Source of the DNA: Fonticula alba
Taxonomy: Eukaryota > Opisthokonta > Rotosphaerida > Fonticulaceae
Direction of reading: 5' to 3'
Length of the DNA: 39,746 nucleotides
Assembly (NCBI RefSeq): GCF_000388065.1
Contig: NW_009242979.1
Location: 692,231-731,976 of the forward strand
Shown: positions 31,249-39,746 of the stretch, piece by piece
Layout of the letters: the number at the start of each line of letters is the position of its first letter
Numbering within the stretch: the first letter of the stretch is position 1
Position numbers and translations under genes: made by a program
Notes under the pieces: generated by a model
Databases searched by the model: none
What the model was told of the DNA's origin: nothing
The model's input: only the letters and a program-made list of their open reading frames with translations

Positions 31249-34200
31249 ATGCTCCGCCGGACGAAGAGCATTGTCGGCGCACGAGTCCGCTCGAAGCAGC
31301 AGCAAGCCGTCTTCCCGAATGCCGACGGCACTGACGCCGCTCCCGGGTCGGTCCCGCCCTCCGGGCGCCCGCTCGGCCCCGGACCCGATGGCGGAGACCT
31401 CCTCGCCGTGGTGGCGGCCCACTCCTCTGGGGCCAGTGTGTCCGGCGTTGGCAGCGAGCATGGCACCTTTCGGCCTGAGGGCGCCCCGGTGCGCCAGCGC
31501 AAGCTGACCATGTCCCGCAAGTCTGCCCGCTATGACGAGTACATGTACTTCTCCCAGGTTCGTCCGCGTCACTCGACTTCGTCATGGCATCCTGTGGCCC
31601 TTTTCCACGGCATCCCCCCCCCTCTCTCCCCTGACACACGCGTCCCATCCTGATATCCCCCCCCCCCCCCGCCTCATATCCAGTGCATCCGTCCCTGGAT
31701 TGAGCGTCGCATTGGCCGGGCCTTGGACGAGGATGCCGACCTGATCTCGGCCCTGCAGCGGGGCCCGGCCTTCCACGAGCTGGCCTTCAGCTTGTTGCCC
31801 GGTACGCAGGCGCCCTCCTCCCCCGGTCCCTGACATCCTTCATGGAGTCTCCTCCGGGCTCCTTCCCTCGGTCCCCTCTCTGACTCTGTCTTTCCTCCCA
31901 TCGGGGCAGATGTCGTCGGTCGCGGTCCCGAGGATCGCGCATATCGAGACATGTCGGAGCCCTTCCTCCGGAGTGTGGCCATCAACTCGGCCAGCATCTT
32001 TGTCGATGCCGTGGCTCGACACACGGGGACAGATCCATCGGACATCTTTTCGCCGATCGAGTTCCAGTCAATCCCGCGGCTGACCACCTCGGAGACGGCC
32101 GACTCTGACTCCCGGGGTGACAACATCGCCATGATCCAGCGCCTGAAGGTTGTCCAGGCCCTGGAAGCGGTGGCCATCAACCTGGTGCGCCCTCCTCCCC
32201 CGCTCTTCCCCGCTCTCTCGCTTTACCTGTGCCAGTGTGTGTCCCTGGTCTTCCGCCTTGTCTTCTGACTGTGGCCTTTGTTCCTGGTGGGCTTCGGTTC
32301 TGGTTCCCGCCCGCCCTACCTGACGCCGGTATCGTCGGCTCCCTCGCCATGCACAGGACAACTTCAATCCCGACGACTTTGTCTCCCAGCCTGATGAGGA
32401 TGGGCATCTGAGCGGTGGCGAGGCATCCTCCTCGGAGCCCGGATCCTCCTCTGTCGTTGAGCCTGAGCCCGTCATCAAGGCGCTGCTCCCGGTTGAAAAG
32501 GAGCCTCTCCTTGAGCCTACGGATCAGTCGATTGTTGCGGTTACCGATGGACCTGAGTTCACGACCACGGCCGACACTGATGCCGGGTCCGTGCCTGCCT
32601 CTGGTTCCGAGTCGGTTGTCGGGTCGACTGCTGGGCCCGTTGTTGAGTCCGTTGTTGAGACAATTATTGAGCACGCTCTTGAGCCAACCATCGAGCCAGT
32701 CGTCGAGCCGGCCGTCGAGCCGGCCGTCGAGCCTGCCGTCGAGCCTGCCGTCGAGCCTGCCGTCGAGCCGGCCGTCGAGCCTGCCGTCGAGTTGGTCGAG
32801 GAATCGATTGTCCAGCCAGCCGTCGAGCCCATCATCACATCCTCACTTACCACGGGGCTTGTGCTTGCGCCTGACACCGATGCCGCGCTTGCCAATGTGT
32901 CCGAACCCATCGGCGAGCCGGCCTCTCCGTCCTCCCCCGATACCGATCACATTCACATGCCGGAGCTCCAGCCTGTTCTGGAGGATGACTCCCCCTCGGC
33001 TAGCGGCGACGAGTCGGATGCCTCTTCGGCGTCGGAGATTTCGCTCCCCCCTTTGGAGGCGGTCGCCGCGGCGGCGGCCCGGCCGTTGACCCCCCGAACC
33101 CCGGGCGGCGGCCTGGCCCTGGCGGCCAGCAGCGTGCCCGGCGTCGGGGCCGGTGGTGGCGATGACGACGACGAGGACGAGGGCGAAGAGGCGTTCTTCT
33201 GTCTGAACCCGATGGCCGTGGCCAAATATGCCCGGAGCAATGAGGTGCTGAATCTTCTGCAGCAGAGCCCCGCCTTCAATCGGACTTTCTCCTTCACCTC
33301 CACCTCGGAGTCCGTTTCCGATCCGCTGATCAGCACATCGGTCAGCGAGATCCTCGAGCGTTCGGCGGATTCCCTTCGATGGTCGCTCCCGAGCCCGGTG
33401 GCCGGCGAGCCGGGGTCCCCCTCGCGTGCGGGGCCTGACGGGGCCTGGGGCCCGGCTCGAGGCCGGCCACCGGCGCCCTCTCGGCCCCCGCAATATGGGT
33501 CCAGTCCGCTGTCACGGTCACTGTCCAGTGTCAGCTCGCGGCCTGTGTCCATGCATGTGGGCGGCACATGGGGGGACTTCTCCATCGACACGCCACTCCC
33601 TCTGGATCCGGAGGCCCGGCGCCGGCTCTGCTCCACCACCCTGCCCATGAAGCTGTCTCCGAAGGCCGAGGAGGCCGCCGGGGTTGCCGCGTCTGCGGCC
33701 CCTCCAACGGGGCGGCCGCCAGTTCGCCCGGCCAGCGCCGGTGCCGGCACCAGCAGCTCCACCACCGGCGCCAGCTGCCCGGACGGCACCGGCATCGATC
33801 CCAGTCAGCTGGACCCCCTGGTAATGGAGGACTTGGAGCTGTTGCTCCAGTGCCCGAACAACCTGCGCGCCGCTCATCGCGCCTGCATGGAGCGCGGCGC
33901 CGACAAGACGGCCTTCCTGCTGGAGCATTTGACCGAAATGACCAATGACAATCGGAGGTGCGCCCGACATTCCGAGTCTCCTTTTCCCCCTTGCCCGCCC
34001 CCGTTGTGCCCCTGCGCTGGACTCTCGGTGCTCCCCATCTCGCGTCTTTGCCTGCCATTCACAGTCCAAAATGTCCGTGCGCCGCCCAGTCCCATGGACA
34101 TCGCATCCATCCACATGACCCTGCAGTCTTTGTCGCAGAGGGATGAGGACTCACTTTCGCGGCAGGTTCGGCCTCGGGTCCCCTCGGCCGTGGTCATTCG

Positions 34201-37200
34201 ACGGAATCGCGTGCCCAAGATCACTTCCCCGGTGCCAGCTGCCTCGCTGGTCCCGTCCCCTGGTGCGTGTTCACGTTTGTTGCCTTTCCCTCCACCCGCC
34301 CTCTTCGCCACCGCGTCTCATCAGCTGACTTTGCGCGCTTGTGTGCACTCCGCTTGTGTTCATTTGTTTGTCCATCCCGTCCCCCGGCCCCCTTTCCTTG
34401 ATGCATCGCCACAGAGCCTGCTCCGGCCATGATGGCCAGCCTTTCGCAGCCGCCCGTCAGCGGCCAGGAGCCCATCAGCATGCAGGAGCAGACCAATGTC
34501 CCGGAGCACACAAGCACCCCGGAGCCGGTCAGCAACCGGCGTAGCCTCTTCGGCAAGCTGGATCGTTTTCTGAATCGCTCATCAGACTCGACGCCCCCGA
34601 GCGGGGCCTCCTCTTCATCCGGCCCGGTGAGCCCATCCCCCGGTGCTTTGAAGCGCCACTCGAGCATCCTCCGGGTGTCATCATCCAACCCACCTGCCTT
34701 TACTGTACGCACTCATTTCCCTCTTTCCGCCCTCTCCCCCTTTCCCCCCTTCTCTCCCTCTCCCTGTCTCTTTGGCTTAGGGGCCCATCGACTCGGCTCA
34801 TATTGACATGCATTTCGCACAGCTGATCCCCGATCCCACCCCGGAGATGGTCCCGTCTCCGACTCCGGCTCCGGCTCCCCTTCCAGCCGCGGCTCCGGCC
34901 TCGACGCCGGCAGCCGATCGTCGTCCTGATTTGACGATCGACATCCCGGGTGGATCATCGGCCACCCCACCCGTCCGGCCTCTGTCAAAGCACCCGCAGC
35001 CTTCGCAGTCGTCTGCACACCTCCCGGCACGGAATCTTGCGGGGCCAATTCCCGCCCATGAGCCCGAGCACACATTGGCGCATGGCTGCCTGCCAGGGCC
35101 GCCGCTTCCGGGGACTTCCATTCCGACGGATCTGTCGCTGGAATATGCCTTGACGATGGCCGGGTCCGGGTGTGCTTTCGACCCGAATTCCCACTTTTGG
35201 TACAGTTGCGGATTGAGCAGTCTGGATCCGCCGGGCCTCGGGCGTCAGGCCACCGCGGCATTATTGACCCTGCCGCCGGGGGTTGGGCCGGCTGCCCCGG
35301 CCGGCCCGCACTCCCTGGCTCCGTGCAACATCTGTCTTTCGTGCGATGAGCGCTGGTCCCGGATCCTGGAGTCGGTCTCCCTGCCCGACAGCTGGACCAA
35401 GCTGGTCGGGTCGGAGCGCGTGGCTGAGTTGGGGCTGCCGATGACCGAGCACAAGCGCCAGGAGGCCATCTATGAGCTGCTCTTCACGGAGTTGCTCTTC
35501 ACCGGCGACATGTCGCTCATGCGGAATGTGGCCCGCATGGCGGTGGGCGGCTGCCCGGGAGCTCACTCGGAGGTGCTGGCCCCGCATTTCTACCAGCCCC
35601 TGGTGACCTCCTCGCTGTTGAAGATCACCCCCCGGACGCGGCGGTTGTCGTTGACCCTGTCGGCGTCGGCCGCGGCGGCCGGGCACTCGCCCCTCCCCCC
35701 GGCCTCCCCGACATCCAAGCGTGCCTCCATCCATGTGTCCGGCTCGACGGACTCCCTTCTGGCAAGCCCCGGGGCTGGGTCCGGCAATTATCTCTCCTCG
35801 CTAGAGCAGCAGAGTCAGCAGGCAGCTTCGTCACCATCGGCCGGCTTCTCCGGCCTTCGGTCCCCGTCGGCCACCGAAACCGAGCTGATGGCCGGCCAGC
35901 CGTGCTCCTGTCCATTGCCGCATCTGCCCCGGGTGGATGGGGCCTTCCAATTCGGTCGCCGAGCCGAGGAGATGGTCGCCTCGCCGGCTGCCACAAGCGC
36001 CGCCCATGCTTCCGGGGATTCTCCCGGCCCGGCGCGTGGGCTCCCCACCACGGCCTATCAGCCGGGCCTGCTGACGCAGCAGGAGGCCGCCTCGCTGTTC
36101 GGCACTTCGGCCGCTCTGCTGGACCTCTCTCGGCGGGTGTCAATGGCTCTGCTGAGCAGTGGGCTCGGTCATCCGACCGCGCCGGTCCAGAGCATCGGCC
36201 CGGTGCTGGCCTCGCTGGTGCGTGCATTATTGGGACACCGGCGCCTGCACTTGCCGCCCTTCTCCATGTCTCCCCTCCTCCTCTTCTCTCTCTCTCTCTC
36301 TCGGGCCCTGGTTGCCTGCTGTCATGGCGGACTCACCATCTTCCTCTATCCCCCTCCCCCCTCCTGTTCCTTCCGCATCACGCAGGTCCCCCATCTTCGG
36401 ACGTTTGCCAATTACTGCCGGAATCACCCGATCGCCCTGGAGAAGTTCAATCACCTTCAGTCCTCGAAGCGTCTGTACCGGCGCTTCTTTGAAAGCCTGG
36501 CCACTGTCACCCCCGAGGCACCCGGGGCCGAAGTGGCCCGGCGAAGCTTTGTCGCCGGGTCGGCCCAATCGAGTCCGCGCACGCCGGCCGACGGATCCCA
36601 GGACTTCGACCCGTTTGGCAGCACCCCCGGAGACCGGACGCCGCGGGCGCGCTCGACCTCCGCCCCGCTTGCCGGGCTCCGGAAGAAGCCCCTTGACATC
36701 CCGACCCTGCTGATCAAGCCGGTCCAGCGCATCTGCCGGTATCCGCTGCTTCTCAAGGTGCGTGAAGTCCCCTTCCTCTGGCTCCCCATCTGTGCATGGG
36801 GGTTCCGACTCGTTGACGCGCCCGGGCTGACCCTTCTCTGGATGGCGGTTTTTCCCTTGTACAGGAGATTATCAAGAACACGCCGGAGGGCCATCCGGAC
36901 CATGCCTCCCTGTCTGCCACCCTGGCATCGGTGGAGGAAATCGTGGCCGAGATCAACATGAATGCCACGGCCCCCATGGGAGCCGGCGGTGCGTCTTCCT
37001 CCGGCACCGGGCATCGGGCCAGTGCTTCGCTGGTGGGATCTCCCACGCGTGCGCCATCCCGGCCATGCCGGGTCCTTGTTTGTGAGGGCCTGATTGGGGC
37101 CGATGCCGATCCCAGTGCCCAGCTTCGCTTCCTGGAGGTATGTCCCCGGCTTCGGCCGGCCCTCCCTGTTGTCGGTCCATTTTGCCTGCTTGAGCTGCTT

Positions 37201-39527
37201 CCTGACGGGTTTCCCGGTGTGCCACTCTTCGCCAGCGCACGGGCTTGCAAACCGGCTCGCGGCGCTTCATCCGCGGGGATACGGTTCTCATGCTGACGCC
37301 GGCCGCCGATGCCCCGGCCGCTGGGGCGGCCGGCTTCCTGGCCGGGGATCTGGAGGACTCATCTCGCTGGCGTGTCAAGGCCTTCCACATGCTGATGCTC
37401 GGAGAACTTGTGATCCTGGCCTCGCGCGAGAAGAATGCCTGGGAAAGTAACCGGGCCGCATCTGCCGGAATTGGGTCGTCCTCGTCGCTGACCGGTGGCA
37501 GCGGTCCTGCTGGTGGCAATGGCGCCGGCTCGGCCGGGAGCATGTCGAGCACAGGGTCCGGCGCCTCGGCCGCCTTGCTTGGGAGCAAGGACCTGCGCCT
37601 GTCGCACATGTACTACAGCTGGTCGACGGCGGTGGCGGAATTCGCCCCGCCCGGGTGGCTGCTCGGCAGCGACCTGGTGACCGAAGATCTGGCATCTGGC
37701 ATTGTGCCCGGCTTGCATGGGCTCCTGCTGGCCGACCTGCAGCAGGGGTCCATTCACCGGTTGGTCTTTTGCTCGGTGCTCGGGGCCGGTACCGGCCCCG
37801 GGAGCCCGTCCATGCTGGGAACCTCGCCCGGATCGATGGGAGGCATGGCCGGTGCCTTTGGCGCTGGCGCTCCGGTGCGCAACTACGCCGAGAATGCCAG
37901 CCTCTCGGGGATGGCCTCCGTGCAGGCGTGGCTGAAGCACCTCCGCAAGTCGGCACCCGGTGGGACGAACGTCAGTGGCACCGGGTCCGGGGCCGGGAGC
38001 CGGCCCCTGGCCGTCCCTCTGGTGGACCTGCCCGGGGGCCAGCGCGCATCGCTGGTCAGCAGCTCCCGGCAGGAGACCCTGGTGACACAGGTGGCCACTC
38101 CGGCGGTTGGGTTCATCGCCGAGAAGGCGGCCTCGGCCGTGGCGTCCGGTGACTGGCCCGCCGGCCAGTCGCCCACCAGCACCCAGCGTGCCCTTTCTCA
38201 TATGCTCGGCTTCCCGGCCTTCTTTGCGGTGGTCCAGCCGCGGGCTCCGGCCTCCGAGGCTGTCTCGCCGCAAATGGTCCCGGCGGTGCTCTTCCCGCCG
38301 AATGGCGTGGGCGCCGGCTCGCCCACCTCCTCCTTCTCCAACCTGTATTTGGCCGGCGGAGCCGCCGGGGCCACCCCCACCGGCAGTGCCCTCTCCAACT
38401 CCAACTCCTCGCTGGTGGGCTCGCCGAACTACGGGGCTGGCGCCGGTGGCAGTGGGTCTTCCTCGTCGCTGCTGGCATCACCGGTCGCCGGGGCCGGGAT
38501 GGTCCCATCTCCCAGCCCGGCAGCCCGGCGGACCTCCTCCGACTCGTCGCAGGGGCTGGCGGCCTCCTTGTCGGACTTGGCGATGAGTGGCGACTCGGAT
38601 GCGTCCGGTGATCTGGCTCCGGCCAGCAGCGCACTGGATCTGGTTCGAGCCCTGTCCCGGCGTGGGGCCAATCGCCTGCGGTCGGCGAGCTTCTCGCGCC
38701 GGTACTCCCCGGTCCCGGGGACCATTGCCACCACCGGCGGGGCCGCTGCCGGCGGCGAGTTGGGCAGCCCTGGGCGACCGCCCGCGGCCAGCACCCCGGC
38801 CTCGCCGCTGGCCACGGCCCCGCCGGTGGTCCTGCTGGATCCGGTTGAGGACACCCTGCTGGCGTATGAGGCCCTGTCTTTGCCGCCGCCGCCTTCCTCG
38901 GCGCCGAGCCATGTGACTGGCGCCCCTCCCGCCGGCGGGCGTTCTGCCGTGGCCGAGGTCGAGCCGGCATCGCACTTGCCGCCACTCTCGCGCCCGGGCT
39001 CCGTGGTCGGGAGTGCTGCCTCCCTTCACCCGCGGCCGGCGGATCCCATGATCGACTTGCCGGACGAATCGGAACTCATCGGCACCACGATCACAACCCC
39101 GCCTCTGACACCGACCAGCTTGGCGGCGGTCGTCGAGTCGCTGGCCGCGGCGCAGGCCGCCACACAGGCCGCCGCCGCGGCCGTTGCTGCGGCGGCCATT
39201 GCCACAGCCGCCCCCGGTTCCGAGATCCCAGACTCGCAGGAGCCGGAGCCGGGCCCCGGGCGGCCGGGGCCCTTGACCGCCATCACCCCCCCTCCTGGGG
39301 CCGGTAAGCCTCCCTCCGGCACTGGCACCGTGGGGGGATCTCCTCTCGATGACGAGACCAAGCTCCCAGTGACCAGCCTGACTGTGCTGGCGTCGGATTC
39401 CGACTACGATCTCACATCGACCTTCAGTGATGACGACTCGGACACCCTCTCCACCGACTGCAGCTCCGACCTCTCGGACTCCCTCTCCCTCTCGGACTCG
39501 GATTCCGACAGCAGCACTGACCTCTAG
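31249..39527 (+). CDS. CH-DH-PH Rho guanine nucleotide exchange factor, 10 exons, 2379 aa
   Basis: Dbl-family GEFs activate Rho GTPases by GDP/GTP exchange through the DH domain. Exons: 31249-31557, 31684-31801, 31910-32184, 32357-33957, 34090-34262, 34415-34704, 34781-36217, 36386-36757, 36865-37137, 37236-39527, together 7140 nt in frame. A calponin-homology-like domain is at about 104-234 (CIRPWIERRIG, then FHELAFSLLPD and EPFLRSVAINSASIFVDAV). Next are VEPA repeats (about 350-380) and low-complexity regions. DH lies at about 1147-1550: helix 1 KRQEAIYELLFTELLF; LTQQEAASLFGTSAALLDLS; YCRNHPIALEKFNHLQSS; and the conserved IPTLLIKPVQRICRYPLLLK. The PH-like region is at about 1590-1855, ending SVQAWLKHLRKS. 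Low-complexity inserts split both DH and PH. The tail is Gly/Ser/Ala-rich and ends in a Ser/Asp stretch. CH-DH-PH order recalls Vav and Cdc24, but there are no SH2/SH3 or PB1 domains that I see. The CH call is less sure than the DH. Confidence 0.88.
32702..32793 (+). repeat. 12-bp tandem repeat encoding VEPA units in RhoGEF
   Basis: About eight tandem copies of GTCGAGCC(G/T)GCC encode Val-Glu-Pro-Ala units, followed by degenerate copies (VELVEES, VQPAVEP). It lies in the long exon 4 between the CH-like and DH regions. Near-identical units suggest recent expansion. It likely forms a flexible or polyproline-like spacer. Confidence 0.92.
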
Positions 39528-39746
39528 AGGTGTCCACCTTCCCCTGTCCTTGATTGCACACATGGCCAGCCCGGCTGCCTCGTCACTTTCCCCTCCTTCT
39601 CCTGGCGTTCCGCCCCCGCTCTTCCCTCTGTGGTGGTGCCGTCATCGCAGAAGGGGACCTGGGCGTCGGCCAGGCGCGCGTGTTTTTTGGTCCTTGATGT
39701 TGTGTGTGTGTGTGTGTGTGTATGTATGTGCACGGCGCGCCCTGCG
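39528..39746 (+). other. 3' flank of the RhoGEF gene
   Basis: About 220 bp after the TAG stop. It is C/T-rich at first, with a (TG)n tract at about 39701-39728 near the window edge. No polyadenylation hexamer of AATAAA type and no gene were seen. Confidence 0.6.

Noticed and set aside
1-39746. tRNA, rRNA or snRNA genes
   Set aside because: I looked for a T-loop GGTTCGA-type box with a matching A box and for conserved rRNA or snRNA blocks and saw none. A covariance-model scan would be decisive.

Overview
The window is a piece of nuclear DNA from a GC-rich, intron-bearing unicellular eukaryote. Five of the six genes are recognisable eukaryotic housekeeping or signalling proteins, most are split by short introns (about 80-300 nt), and no bacterial operon features are present. 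The gene set (Dopey, a Mob2-type kinase activator, Ufd2, an FG nucleoporin, an NSUN4-like methyltransferase, a CH-DH-PH RhoGEF) and the extreme GC and poly-C character suggest an opisthokont or near-opisthokont protist. A nucleariid-type slime mould such as Fonticula is my best guess. It is inferred from style and recall, not from a search.

Layout. (1) 1-1108: upstream flank with CCAAT motifs and a pyrimidine-rich tract. (2) 1109-12407, plus strand: a 15-exon Dopey/DOP1 gene of 2937 aa. (3) 12813-14473, minus strand: a 4-exon Mob2-like gene of 417 aa with an 11-nt first coding exon and a pure run of 26 CAG codons. It is convergent with Dopey. (4) 15935-22479, plus strand: a 14-exon Ufd2/UBE4 ubiquitin-chain elongation factor of 1435 aa, divergent from the Mob gene. 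(5) 22795-26352, minus strand: an FG-repeat protein with an N-terminal C2H2 finger, about a dozen SPFG repeats, an acidic stretch and a Nup153-type zinc finger. It is interrupted by an 864-nt run of N. (6) 27051-28376, plus strand: a single-exon NSUN4-like RNA m5C methyltransferase of 441 aa, divergent from the nucleoporin across about 700 bp. (7) 28377-31248: about 2.9 kb with no recognisable gene but with AT-rich islands and simple repeats. (8) 31249-39527, plus strand: a 10-exon RhoGEF of 2379 aa.

The exon models were built by hand from protein similarity, reading phase and splice signals. Every complete model closes in frame. Of 40 introns modelled, 35 have a donor of the form GTNCG (mostly GTGCGT, GTGCGC or GTACGC) instead of the usual GTRAGT, and all 40 keep G at +5. 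Many introns carry a CTGAC-like branch motif and long C-runs on the sense strand. All six start codons follow a pyrimidine-rich stretch.

The genes do not form a pathway cluster. Their themes are membrane traffic (Dopey), NDR-kinase signalling (Mob2), ubiquitin chain extension (Ufd2), nuclear transport (FG protein), organellar rRNA modification (NSUN4-like) and Rho GTPase control (RhoGEF). No mobile element, CRISPR array, tRNA or rRNA was found.
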